From Carex sylvatica (Eukaryota > Streptophyta > Magnoliopsida > Poales > Cyperaceae): a stretch of DNA of 64,000 nucleotides. A program made the position numbers and the translations under genes. The stretch spans positions 124,001 to 188,000 of the forward strand of contig CAXKVR010000220.1 in assembly GCA_964058845.1 (NCBI GenBank), written 5' to 3'. The notes under the pieces are model-generated. The model did not search any database, was not told where the DNA came from, and saw nothing but the letters and a program-made list of their open reading frames with translations. The stretch's first letter is position 1. Each line of letters begins with the position of its first letter. Positions 1 to 10,822 of the stretch are shown piece after piece.

Positions 1-1052
1 TTAGTAAGTATATATCATACTGAGTGGTGTGCCTTATTATCACAATTTCATGATTTTCAGTTGAGTCAAACCAATGACCAAATTGTTATTTGGAGATGGA
101 CTAGTACTGGTTGATTTAGTGTTCATTCGTTGTATGCATGGTTATTGTTCAGTGGCATATATAATTCTACATTTAGTAGTATTTGGTCTGCTAATATACC
201 TTTCCTTTGGTTGGCAAAACAAAACTGAATTTTGACTAGAGATAATTTGAGAAAAAGGGGGTGGCAAGGTGACCAAAGTTGTGTCTTTTGTGATTCATAT
301 GAAACTGTCTCTCATTTATTTCTGACTTGTCCTTTAACTAATCAGATATGGGGTTAGATTGTCCAATTTAATAACTTTAATTTTACTTGTACAACTCTTG
401 ATGAGTTATGGGACATAGGTACATGCATCCCTGTTAAGGATGCCAATTTAGTTATGGTTATTATAGGTTCTGTTTTATGGATGTTATGGATTGAGATGAA
501 TACGGTATTATTCAAGGGAGGGCCTGCAAAACAGGCTAGCACTTTAGGGGCCCAAATACTTGTAATTGCTAAATTTTGGTGCTCTAATCAGAAATACAAT
601 GCACTTGATGACAATCTAATTTATATGTTGCCTCCTGATGTTAAGGGCCTATCAGGAGATTTGCTTACTATCCCTATGATGGATGGGCTGGATATAATCC
701 CTATACTTGGGATAGATCATTTTCAGGATGATGAGATTGAAGAAGCAGGAAATGATGTTGAAGGTTGCAGCTTTTTGTAGTTTTTACTTGTTGCAGGGTC
801 TTTTTGCTTAATTAGGATAATTGTCTAGTTTGCTAGGACATGCTGTTAATGTTTTTGATTTGTTAGCTGTAACATATACAAAGTGGGTATTATCTTGATG
901 CCTCACTTTTACGTGCTAGTTTTTATTTTGTTTTGCTAGCTAATATAGTGGGTACCAGTGTAATGGTATCAAGGTAATCAAAACATTGTAATATGGTTTT
1001 CGTTTAGTAATGAAAATCGGTGAGTCTACCCACTTCTCTCAAAAAAAAAAAA
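1..1052 (+). mobile_element. 3' end of a degenerate L1-type LINE (reverse-transcriptase zinc-binding region)
   Basis: In frame 1 the start of the window reads W-R-W-T-S-T-G, stop, F-S-V-H-S-L-Y-A-W. Further on come RDNLRKRGW, CVFC and ETVSHLFLTCPL-NQIWG. This is the order of the zf-RVT domain that closes ORF2 of plant L1 LINEs. Stop codons near 112, 226 and 356 break it, so it is dead. An open tail of 108 codons (454-780) follows, then a 3' untranslated stretch ending in an A-run at about 1041-1052, as expected of a reverse-transcribed 3' end. The 5' part lies outside the window. Confidence 0.85.
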
Positions 1053-3660
1053 TATCAATTTAGATATAATTTGGTATTTCATCAAATTTAGATACACTGT
1101 TTTATTTCAATTTAGATATCATTTGGTATTTTATCAAATGTCGTTAAATATAGATCATGTTGGGTAACGGTGCACGCCAAAAGGTATATTTCAAAAAATT
1201 TACTGAGCGTCACACGCGATCTTATCATAACATGCAATTATTTACACGCAGTTTATGGATCATGTCACACACATGATCAAGCAGAGTATTATAGTTCATA
1301 CCTTGTCCTCTCATGAGGTGATGAGCTTGAGTGCCACAAGCTGCTTACTCGCGATTCTCTCACTTCTTCTCATATTTTCAAATTAGGAAATCCGAGTGGG
1401 TGTACACCAGGAGGTAGTCGAATAATCGGCTTGCCTAACTGCTAGATCAGCGCCCCAGTCCCAATCAATATCACGCATGGCTTGATCGATCTCTCCAATA
1501 GTAGGTTTGAATAGATCACCAATACCGAATCCCCAATCAACACACCCAATGGATCTGATCCTCAATCCTCGTGCAAGATCAATCACTTGATCTTACGTCT
1601 CAATCAATCAAGCAAGAAAGAAGAGAAAAAAGGAGAGATCAAAAATTTCAAATCAAGATCGACAAATCAAATCAAGAATGAGAAGTACAAACCTCAACGG
1701 ATCGATCTAGATCTCAACAAGTAGATCAAGATCAAGCTTCAATCGGATCACAAAACCGATCGGGATCAAGAGAGGTGGTGGCCAGCACTAGGTGGAGCTC
1801 GGCTTGGACAGGCAGCGGCTGGATCCGACACAAGGCTAATCGGTGGAGGAGAGGAGGGGCAGCGTCGGCTAGATCCGGCCCTAGACGGATCGGACGAGGC
1901 GGAGCAATTTTATTCAAAAAATTTTGTTGAAGAAAAAGGTGTACAATTTTTTGTTTTAATTAAAAAATATATCAAAATATTATTGACAAGACTGTATAAT
2001 TTATTCAAAATTTGACTCGTTTTTGTTGTAAAGATAAAAAGGAACATTTTCAAATCGATGAACTAGATCCAAAAATTTAAAATTGAGCATATATACATGC
2101 ATGAAAAATATATTTGTGTCATACTGAGATTAATTTATGACAAATAATGAAATTTTCCTGGGCTCAATATGCAAAAGTGCTAAATTAATTGCAGCATATG
2201 AAATAATCGTACATAGTTTGCGCGACATAATTCAAGTGCAAGATGAATTTGGGAATAATTTATATTTTTATTCTATGTGGTATTATTATAATAGTATATT
2301 AAATTTTTATTATACCATTTATCATAAAATTAATGTTTGTTGCATGGAATTATGCATAATTACATTGTTCATATTTTCAACTTTTCACACGTTTGATTGA
2401 TATCTCACTTTATGATTATTACATGATGCTTTTCCTAAAAAAAAATGATTATTAGATGGTGATATATATTTTCATATACTTTTTTAATCGGTAACATTGA
2501 TACGATTTATTTGACATAAATTAAAAAATTATAAAGATAAAATACTAAATAACCGATGCTTCAAAAATTATTTTAGTTATTTGGCGTTTAAATATTTTCA
2601 AAAAAAATTAGATATTTATCCGTTCAAATTTGAAAATTAATTATTTTTTCATCTAAAGTAACACAACAACTAAGTTTGAATGAAAATATCAAACCAATGT
2701 CATTGTCTCTTTTTTTTTTTCTTTTTTTCTTTTTTAAATGACTGCTTCTACCAATTATACATTCAAGGAAAAATTTAAAAAGCATGCACATTTGTATTCG
2801 GCTAATCAATCCACTTCTACAAAAATTCAGCCACATAACTAATGCCACTGTCATTATTCGTTTATTAGCTATAAATATTATATTTAAAAATAGTACATTT
2901 TTAATTGAAACCGAATCTGACACATTACATAACTGACTTAATGCTCAACATATATTGAAAAAAAATACACAAATATGTCATAATAATCACAAATTTTGTG
3001 GTTTTTATGACATATTTAAAATCCTTATAATCACTTTTTGTGAAATTGTCTCTGCGAACTTTCCGATACACCATTCCTATATATATATAATATTTTTTAG
3101 CCATAAACTCAATTTAATTTATTATTAATTGGTATAATTAAATTAACAATTAACAAAAAATTAAAACTTGTCAATTTTTCTGAATATTACAATGTGCCAC
3201 CTCTCTTATCCTTGTCTCCTCTCCACCCCCCTCTGGCTTCCTCAATCTAGAATGAGACATAAGAGTTCCTTGATTATTAATGAGCATACATGCATGATTA
3301 ATGGAAGGATATAAAGGAAGGGGTAGTGGTGCGGTTTGGAGAGCAGCGGAGTCGGATCCTAAAGAAAGAGATAGTGGTGCGGTTTTGCGGGTTTTGACCT
3401 GTCAAAATTATAATAGTAGAGATAGGGTCCAAATTGTCTAAAGTGATTTAATTTTTGAGTTTGTTCAAAACCAAATTTAGCAGAGAAAATACGCTTAATA
3501 GAAATTTACAGGGTAATTTTAAAATGAAGGGAAACTTTAATATTCGTGTTAATTTGCAATGAACGGTTGATATTTAAACTCAATTTTTGAGTTATGTTAG
3601 AGAATGTGAATTCAGAAAGATAGAGTCATTGTTGGAAGAAAAGAAGAGACCGGGTAAAAG
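1053..3660. other. Gene-poor stretch with one GC-richer unassigned segment
   Basis: No gene with recognisable homology. The part at about 1270-1920 is richer in GC than its surroundings. On the minus strand it has two short open frames, one of 67 codons rich in Asp and Trp (1383-1586) and one of 61 codons (1732-1917). It could be the leader or gag-proximal part of a retroelement, or a gene fragment, but I recognise no domain. The remainder is very AT-rich with small hairpins, for example around 2950-3015, where a palindrome contains CACAAATTTTGTG. Confidence 0.4.
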
Positions 3661-3671
3661 AGGGTTGTGCT

Positions 3672-4026
3672 GGATATGTAAAAGCAAGAAAGAATCTAAT
3701 CTAATAATGGGCTACTTTTTAATTTAACTTAGTATTTTTTTTCATTTTTAAACTGAATCAAATTTTTATATAAAAAAATAAATAAAACTAAGTTCTCTAT
3801 TATCAAGATGATTACAAGGATATGTAAATGAAAGAAAGAAACTCATCTAATAATGGGCTCTTTTTTAATTTAACTTAGCCTTTTTCATTTTTAAATAAAT
3901 CAAAATTTTACATTAATTTAATTTTTTTATTAAATCAAAACATGTTTTTTAAGTTACTGTTAAAATTTATAAATACAAAAAAAAAAAATTTACAGCTAAG
4001 TTCTCTATTAATAAGATTATTACAAT
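3672..4026. repeat. Diverged direct duplication, about 150-200 bp per copy
   Basis: Two consecutive copies begin with GGATATGTAAA at 3672 and 3818. They share ATCTAATAATGGGCT, TTTAATTTAACTTAG and CTAAGTTCTCTATTA in the same order. The second copy is longer because of inserted A/T-rich sequence. No coding potential is seen. Confidence 0.6.
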
Positions 4027-4680
4027 ACTTTCGACACAACCACTATGACATGCACACGAGCCACCTATTTAAATCTTCTGACTTATTCACATTCTTCACT
4101 GTCTTTTCACTGTCTTCTTCATGTATGCCTAACTCAACGTTATGATTTTATTCGTTTCTACCAACACTCAAATCCTTATTCTAATCACAATCACTGTGAT
4201 ATGCATATAATAAAAATTATGTATTATCATGTTTGCTATGTAATAAAATGTGTCCGCACTATTTATTAAAAAAAATATGTAAATGTGATTTTTGAGGTTA
4301 ACTCGAAATTCATTATTGTTGACATAGTTGTTTTGAAATTAAATTTTGACTATTAATAATCAATTTACAATTTATTTTTTCTAACTTGATTTTCCTCAAA
4401 TATCTTATTATTTATTAATTTATTATTGATATTGCGATAAGCATACCAATTTAAAAAAAAACTCATTGCCATGTATAGCTCTCTGATGAAAATGAGTGAA
4501 GTATATTTATAGATACTAATAGTATAAATAAATGTTCACCATACATAAATACATACATTTCTCGTGTTATGGGAACGTTTGTGTGAAGTTGTGTCATGAC
4601 AAAAGTAGCTAACATGCAATTTATGCTAAGAAATTATTTATCTTAAAGTAAAAAGTAAATTATATAAATAATTAGTAAAG

Positions 4681-5084
4681 AGTAAGGCTAGGGTGCTATG
4701 GGTTGCATAGAGAGCTACGGTGCTACGTCTCAATATTTGACTTTTCAAAATCTTAACGGTCGATCCGAACCGTTCATCTTGTTCTCCATATTAATATGTG
4801 TTTAGAGATCAAATTTTACATTTTTTGAAATTTTTTTATTATTTTTTTAGATAGGTAGAAAATCACTTGATCTTAAAAATTATGTACCATTCAGATATTT
4901 GATTTTCTAACTATCTAAAAAAATAGTAAAAAATTTCAAAAAAATATAAAATTTGGTCTCAAAACATATATTAATATGGTGAACAAGATGAACAGTTCGA
5001 ATCGACCGTTAGAATTTTAAAAACTCAAATATTAAATCGTAGCACCGTAGTCCTCTATGCAACCCATAACACACTAGCCTTACT
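4681..5084. mobile_element. Fold-back MITE (about 400 bp, AGTAAGGCTAGGGTGCTATG ends)
   Basis: The two ends are long imperfect inverted repeats: AGTAAGGCTAGGGTGCTATG on the left, mirrored on the right by CTAGCCTTACT, with GGTGCTACG opposite CGTAGCACC further in. The arms converge on a centre near 4880, so the element is one large hairpin. It has no coding capacity. Its interior resembles the fold-backs at 22.3 kb and 56.9 kb. I could not fix a target-site duplication. Confidence 0.7.
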
Positions 5085-5381
5085 CATTAGGAAATCATCA
5101 TTATGCCTCAATGTTGGTCCCTGAAAATTTGAAAGCTTCTTCTCTATCTTTAAAAAAAGATGGACTTGTACTAAATGGGTTGTACCATTTACAATTAATG
5201 TTATGTCCAATAGAAATACATCTACATCTATATGAGTAATTTAAAATAGTTCAAATGAGGATCTATGTCAAATGGATGGAATAGATACTAATAAGAAATA
5301 TATTCAACATTTTTAATATTTCAATACAAAAAATAAAAAAATAAAAAAATAATTATGTTTTGTTAAAAAAAAAAAAAAATT

Positions 5382-6135
5382 AAAACCGGTTATCGGTTTC
5401 AACCATTTTTTTTTTTTTACAAAACAGGAATTTTTTTTATTGAAATATTAGAAATGTTGAATATATTTCTTTGAAAATAGATGAAACAAATACAATTTAA
5501 TTTATTAGAAAAACTGTAACAATTAACCCGATCAATATTTTTCAAGCTGGATTTTTCTCGACTGTAAGAAAAATTAATATATTTCAGTATGTGTTATTGT
5601 AAAAAAATAAAAATGCTTGGATTCTAAGTTATTGATCCCGGTTCAAAAGTCACTTCTAGGTAATATAGAAATTATTGTGATCCTTCTAGTACATTTAATT
5701 TATAAAAAGTTGTATCTATTTCTAAAAAAAATAAAAACTTTAAGTTATTTAATGATTGTTATTCAAATTTTTTTCTCAAAATAGATACAATTTTTTATAA
5801 ATTAAATGTACTAGAAGGATCACAATAATTTCTATATTACCTAGAAGTGACTTTTGAACCGAGATCAATAACTCAGAATTCATGCATTTTTATTTTCTTA
5901 CAATAACACATAATGAAATATATTAATTTTTCTTACCGCCGCGAAAATCCGACCTGAAAAATATTAATCGGGTTATTTGTTACAGTCTTTCTAATAAATC
6001 AAATTTTATTGTATTCCATCTATTTTTAATGAAATATATCCAACATTTCTAATATTTTCATAAAAAAAAATATATAAATTTCTGTTTTAAAAAAAATAAA
6101 AATTTGTTAGAACCGTGGAAAAATTCCACGGTTTG
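5382..6135. repeat. Large fold-back with roughly 300-bp arms
   Basis: The sequence at about 5437-5725 reappears as its reverse complement at about 5770-6060. Examples are CTAGTACATTTAATTTATAA opposite TTATAAATTAAATGTACTAG, and CACTTCTAGGTAATATAGAA opposite its complement near 5835. Weaker pairing continues outward to AAACCGG (left) and CCACGGTTT (right). Another copy of one arm end lies at about 5281-5330 in direct orientation to the right arm, suggesting nested or rearranged insertions. No coding capacity. Confidence 0.7.
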
Positions 6136-7753
6136 GAATTGAAATTTTTCACGGCTTGGATATTTTTAAAATTATTTTTAAATGTTGGTTATTATTATTA
6201 AAATAATTTTTTAATTGGGTAAAAATAAAAATGTCGGTTGATAGACTCACGTTGGACCAATTACCTTCCTGTCAATCTTTTTGTGGATCCGATCAGATTA
6301 ACCGGTACAACTGGATCACAATTCGTCGGTTCTCATTCTAAGAAATACTTCTCTACGTACTACTTGCACTTAATTACTGCCAATTTGGTACTTTAATAGT
6401 TTCAAATTGGTCCTTGTGTCTATACAGTGACAATAGCAAGCCTGCATACTTTAACAACAAAATAGTATATCCACACGTGTAGAGTTTACTTTGAATCGAC
6501 CATTACTAGTTCGTGATACATCATACATTAAACCGAATAATTGCTCAAAATACATTGAAAAGAAACGCACAAATACTATCACTTTGCCTCCCAAAACATC
6601 TCAGTACCTTTCTGGAGACCCAAAATCTGCATTTAAATTTCACAGATGAAATCATTGAAATGTAAAAGTAAACAAGAACTGCTTGATACCAATTTTCCCA
6701 GTTACCAAGTCAGGTTCCTAATGGTACCAATTAGCTTGCTTCAGTATCACTCAATTTATCAATTCCAATCTACACCCTTATATTAGCTCACTGATTTTTT
6801 TTTTTCCCTTTCTTTTTTAAAGAGAACAATAAGTAGCCTGTTCCAATTCTCTTTCACCCTCTATTGTCTTTTTTTTTTTCCTTTCAGCCCACCACAGTTC
6901 CTCTTATTCTACTGTCAGACTCCAATGCCACCTCCATTGTCAAATTTAAGCCAACAAAAGAAATCAGCATGTCAAATTTAATAAAAAAAATAATAATAAG
7001 GCTGTTGTATCCATGCTGACCACAAAGTATAAATGACATGGAAAATATCTCGTAAAGCATAAAACAAGACACAAGAAGAAAGAAAAAGAATGATAAGGGA
7101 GGATTTTGCAAAATTTTCTATTTCTTTTCAGAGGTATTTTAGATACCTTCTGAGGTTTTGCCCAGCTACAAGCTGCAGCTTTGCAAAAGACTTTGACAAG
7201 CCTATTTCATTTGAAATATGACATCTTAGAACAAGGCTACTGAGCAAGTCTCAGTTCTGCACTCTACAGCCAATCATTGCTTCAGTTGCACATTCCCAAA
7301 ACCTGGTAAAAATGTAAATTGGAATATACATCAAGCAAAGAAAAATTCTTCAACTTTCTTAAAAAATTTAGCAATCAAACAGAGAAAAATTCTCTGTTCA
7401 ACTTTTTTTACACATACATTAAAATTTAGCAATCAGTTCAATTAATTCAACAACTAAAGGTGACAAAAATTATAATTTTATGCTCAGAACATATAGGAAC
7501 CTAATTTCAACTGCCATATAGTTGGAAACCAAATGTTTGTACCATCAACTTGCTGAGATAATGACTGAAACTCTTAAAAATTATTTATTACATAAGTATA
7601 CAAAAAAGGACTGTCAGGTCATGCCAGCATGTGTTTTCTTTTTTAAGAATGGAAGCCGCCCATAGGCACCCGTAATCCTGACTTATTTTCCTTAAATGGT
7701 TTAGGTTCTTCCTAAATTGCACATCTACCTATAAAATAAATCAGGGGTGCAAA
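6136..7753. other. Intergenic stretch downstream of DPH1; no gene seen
   Basis: AT-rich sequence with several pyrimidine tracts (about 6798-6812, 6869-6882). Open frames here are short and low in complexity. The end nearest DPH1 probably contains that gene's 3' untranslated region, which runs leftward because the gene is on the minus strand. Nothing else can be supported. Confidence 0.5.
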
Positions 7754-7841
7754 TTAACAAACTATGACAAAATACTGATACTGTAATAATGCTAACTTGG
7801 TACCATCCCGGCCAGGCCCTGTAAATAGCAAAACAAAGACT

Positions 7842-9212
7842 TTACAAATAAGAATATGTATAAATTAGCTTACCAACTCTTCGTACAGCCTTATTCCTCT
7901 CTCCAGCTGAAGCTTTCTTCTTCATATAACAACTATTCCACTCCCCACCATCTTGAGAGTAGTAATCCATAGGGTATTCCTGATTCACATCCTCACAATT
8001 GCACCCAGCACAACCACCGGTTACACAACTGTCCAAATCCTTCTCCCACCAACCCTTTACATACCCCAAAGCCACATCAAACTCAAATGTAGTCAACATA
8101 GGTCTCTTAAACCCCTCACCCCAATCAATTGAAAGCCTTGGGCAGGCGATTTGGACCCACGCATCGACGGAATCACCAAAAAGCTCCATTCTTTGAGGAG
8201 AAATCTCCGACATAAGAACAATTGTGTAGTCAAAACCCTTCTCTTCCATGTGATCCAAAACTCTATCTAAGACCTTGACACTTCCTTGCCTACCTAATGT
8301 ACCAAGTATGACACCCCAATTTTTTGCCTTCCTGGCCTTCAATATCGCATCCTTTCGTGCCTTTTTCATGCCGACATGGTCGTACTCCTCCAAAACCAGC
8401 ACTCCCAAGAAAGGGTCATACCTGAATGCCTTGATTTTAGGGTTTGCAATCATGAATGCCTCAAGATGAAACCTCCCGTCTGCCACGAAAATCACTGCTT
8501 CAACATTCTTTGATTGGGGTATGGTTGGTGCAGTACAGCCAAGCACTTCACCTGGAGAGAGTGGCTTAGCTTGAGGCACATGAATTTGATCATACCCATT
8601 TGACACTAAAATTTCACGAGCTGAGTGCACAGCTGAAACAAACTGTATAGTCCCAGCCAGAGCAATGGGTGTAGATGTGTCTGGAAATGTATTTCGTACT
8701 GATTCGGCCAATCTGGAAGCATCCACCCGTATATCAACAAACACATACAATACAGGAAGCAGCGAAGCCGTCACTGGTACAAGGCAACTATGGCCATAAT
8801 GTACCAGCAAATCAGCCGAGAGGGAAGCCGCGGCAATATCAGAAAGACAGCACGCACCATAAGTGGGGTCTGCTAGGATAAATACAGAGGGATTGGAAGG
8901 GGCGAAGGAGGAGATGATGTCAGCGAGAGGCAGGGAGAACATGAGGAGACCATCGGGAAGCTGAAGCGCGACCCGCTTCGCAGAGGCGGTCGAGATGCGA
9001 TGTAGGGTTTTGTGTACCTCGAAATCGTACGAGGAGGGAAGGAGCGAGATGGCGGCGTTGAGGGCTGGGTTGGAGAGGAGAGAAGAAGGGATCTGCGTGT
9101 GGATGAAACGCTTCGGTGTAGGTTTCGGTTTAGGATTAGGGTTTGTGATATTGCTGGAGATGGCGAGAGCAGAGCTGGAAGTGGAGGCCTCTTCTTCCTC
9201 TTGTTTCGCCAT
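7842..9212 (-). CDS. DPH1: Diphthamide biosynthesis protein 1 (2-(3-amino-3-carboxypropyl)histidine synthase subunit 1)
   Basis: DPH1 pairs with DPH2 in the cytosol for the first step of diphthamide synthesis: radical transfer of a 3-amino-3-carboxypropyl group from S-adenosylmethionine to a histidine of elongation factor 2. The family's three spaced cysteines that bind the 4Fe-4S cluster are visible at about C121 (YGACC), C226 (LGCTAPT) and C357 (QIACPRL), along with LQLPDGLL and ILADPTYGA. A Cys-rich tail (CVTGGCAGCNC) follows. I start at the ATG at 9212 (MAKQEEEE); the frame continues upstream only through a GTG. The N-terminal 35 residues are low complexity. The 3' end is uncertain. Reading through gives 456 residues ending YTYSYL, but AGTTG|GTAAGC at 7873 is a good donor, and acceptors at 7819 or 7729 would replace the last ten residues with a different short tail. 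Confidence 0.93.
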   Translation of the reverse strand: MAKQEEEEASTSSSALAISSNITNPNPKPKPTPKRFIHTQIPSSLLSNPALNAAISLLPSSYDFEVHKTLHRISTASAKRVALQLPDGLLMFSLPLADIISSFAPSNPSVFILADPTYGACCLSDIAAASLSADLLVHYGHSCLVPVTASLLPVLYVFVDIRVDASRLAESVRNTFPDTSTPIALAGTIQFVSAVHSAREILVSNGYDQIHVPQAKPLSPGEVLGCTAPTIPQSKNVEAVIFVADGRFHLEAFMIANPKIKAFRYDPFLGVLVLEEYDHVGMKKARKDAILKARKAKNWGVILGTLGRQGSVKVLDRVLDHMEEKGFDYTIVLMSEISPQRMELFGDSVDAWVQIACPRLSIDWGEGFKRPMLTTFEFDVALGYVKGWWEKDLDSCVTGGCAGCNCEDVNQEYPMDYYSQDGGEWNSCYMKKKASAGERNKAVRRVGKLIYTYSYL

Positions 9213-9225
9213 TCTCTCCACTTGT

Positions 9226-9330
9226 TTGTGAAATTTTTAGGGTTTAAACAGTTCTAGCACCAGAAACCAATAGCAGGCTTGGGTTGACTTGACTCCCGTT
9301 GCTGCCAGTTATGCGATCTGGGCCGTCCGA
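9226..9330 (-). promoter_or_regulatory. DPH1 proximal promoter/leader with telo-box
   Basis: Reading the minus strand, the bases just before the ATG contain AAACCCTAAA (telo-box, common in promoters of plant translation genes), an ATTGG/CCAAT motif near 9270 and CGGCCCAGA, a site II-like word. This is consistent with a housekeeping gene of the translation apparatus. No TATA box is evident. Confidence 0.5.
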
Positions 9331-9427
9331 TTAGAATTGCACAGTAATATTGACACGAATATTAAAACGGTTCCATTCCACCTCAAGCCGGATTGATCTG
9401 AATTCTAATCGGACGGTTTAGATCTAA
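9315..9427. repeat. Short fold-back (113 bp)
   Basis: GCCGTCCGATTAGAATT (9322-9338) is mirrored by AATTCTAATCGGACGGT (9401-9417), 16 of 17 bases matching, with GATCT words extending both arms. It lies about 100 bp upstream of the DPH1 ATG. It may be a tiny non-autonomous element. Confidence 0.6.
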
Positions 9428-9451
9428 AGCAAAATTTGTGTTACTTTAGGG

Positions 9452-9994
9452 TAGGGGTTTCCTAACGGGTACGGGCCAGGCGGGTAGGGTATACCCGGGG
9501 TCGGGTACGGGTATGGGTCGGGTACGGGTATCACGGGTATACGGGTATCACGGGTATACGGGTATCACGGATCGGGTATCACGGGTATTTTTTTCAAAAC
9601 CCGTACCCTGCCCGTCTTATATCCGTGCCCATGGTACCCTTGACGGACAGGGCGGTCCGGGTAGAGTACCCGGTCCGGTTTTTTTTTTTTTTCTTTTCTG
9701 TTTTCTTTTTCTATTATTTTTTTAGGCGGCAAATTCGAAATTTCAAAAAAATTTGAATTTTTTTGAAATTTTTAACGGGTACGGGTCGGGTCGGGCGCCG
9801 GGTCGAGTCGGGTGGGTACGGACGTAATTCGGGCCGGATTTGCTCGGGTATTGAACCAAATAACCGTACCCTACCCGTTTTATGCCCGTACCCGTTTACC
9901 CGATCCATACCCGGGCTCGGGCATGGGTACCCCGGGTACTGGGCACGGGCGGGTCGGGTACGGGCCGCCCGACCCGGGTTTTTGCAACCCACTA
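9452..9994. mobile_element. Non-autonomous hAT-type element (543 bp) with 8-bp target duplication
   Basis: The element starts TAGGGGTTTCCTAACGGG and ends, on the opposite strand, with TAGTGGGTTGCAAAAACCCG. It is flanked on both sides by the identical 8-mer CTTTAGGG (9444-9451 and 9995-10002). An 8-bp duplication and TA(G)GGGT ends are hAT features. Inside are many copies of CGGGTA-type words, which create long stop-free GYGS/PYP-rich frames on both strands with no real gene. The sequence also has a T/A-rich centre near 9680-9770. Confidence 0.85.
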
Positions 9995-10002
9995 CTTTAG
10001 GG

Positions 10003-10500
10003 TATTCGAACTCGGTTAGGTTGGAATAGAGTAGAAAAACGTGCCGTGACTAATACACCGTGATTTTAATCTCATGTTGTGTCGTGCCGTGATCAAAATA
10101 TTAAAAAATAGTTGTGGTACGCAAATAATCACGCCATACTTAAATGTGACCTTGCGTAACTCGTGTAACAATTTGATCATAATTGATATTAGTTTATTTA
10201 AGATTCACTATTTGGTCAAGATATGACGGTTCTAATTACACTTGACTTACGCGACCACGTGTTGTGATTAAATCTTTTACGTAACACGTCGTGCTGTGCT
10301 AAATTTTCAAAAGATAGTCACAACACGTAAATAGTCACAACACATGACACACGAATCATGACACATAACCGATACGCGTACTGTGTCTGGAACTGTACTG
10401 TTCCATAAGAGAATCAACTCCGTCGTGCTGCCGGGCCATTTTTTCCGCTCTAGGTTGGACTGCATGGACTAATTAATCGGATCTGATTTGGCAAAGTGAA
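10003..10500. other. Intergenic, rich in CGTGCCGTGA/TCACAACACGT words; no gene
   Basis: Between the hAT element and the protease promoter there are repeated, partly inverted words such as GTGCCGTGA, TCGTGCTGTGC, TAGTCACAACACG and AACACGTCGTG. They look like an eroded repeat element. No open frame of interest is present. Confidence 0.4.
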
Positions 10501-10504
10501 TTTT

Positions 10505-10822
10505 AGGTCCAGCAGAGAAAGCCCAATAGGCCTCTCCTTGGGCTAATTTGGGCCTATTTCTGCTATCATTTTCCTTTTCTCTTTTTTCCTAGTTTCATTG
10601 ACCTATCCAATACTTTCAGAGTCACTTTACAACACATGGCCGGATTAACGCCAGGTAAGCTGCCACGTAAGTCTCAAAAGCACTAAAAGTTCTCGCTTTA
10701 TGTACAGAGAGAAAGCTGAGGCGAGAAATACGAAGAGGCCATTATCCATTCTTTCCCCGCCATATAAAATTGGCGGGTTTCTCTACAATTGGTGTCTCCT
10801 TGGCTTCTCTCACTAGCCTGGA
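10505..10822 (+). promoter_or_regulatory. Promoter and leader of the CtpA-type protease gene
   Basis: Site II-like words (GGGCC, TTGGGCTA, TTTGGGCC) lie at about 10525-10556. An ACGT-core element (GCCACGTAAG) lies near 10662, as often seen in light-responsive plant promoters. A TATA box (TATAAAA, 10763-10769) sits 54 bp before the start codon, and it is enclosed by the inverted repeat CCCGCCA/TGGCGGG. ACGT-core and TATA elements would fit a photosynthesis-linked gene; that link is inference. Confidence 0.6.

Noticed and set aside
9213..9221. Upstream extension of DPH1 to a GTG
   Set aside because: Plant nuclear genes start at ATG; the first in-frame ATG at 9212 gives a normal N-terminus.
9513..10029. 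Overlapping open frames rich in Gly, Tyr, Arg and Pro on both strands
   Set aside because: They follow from the CGGGTA-word composition of the hAT element; frames on both strands are open for the same reason and none has a domain.
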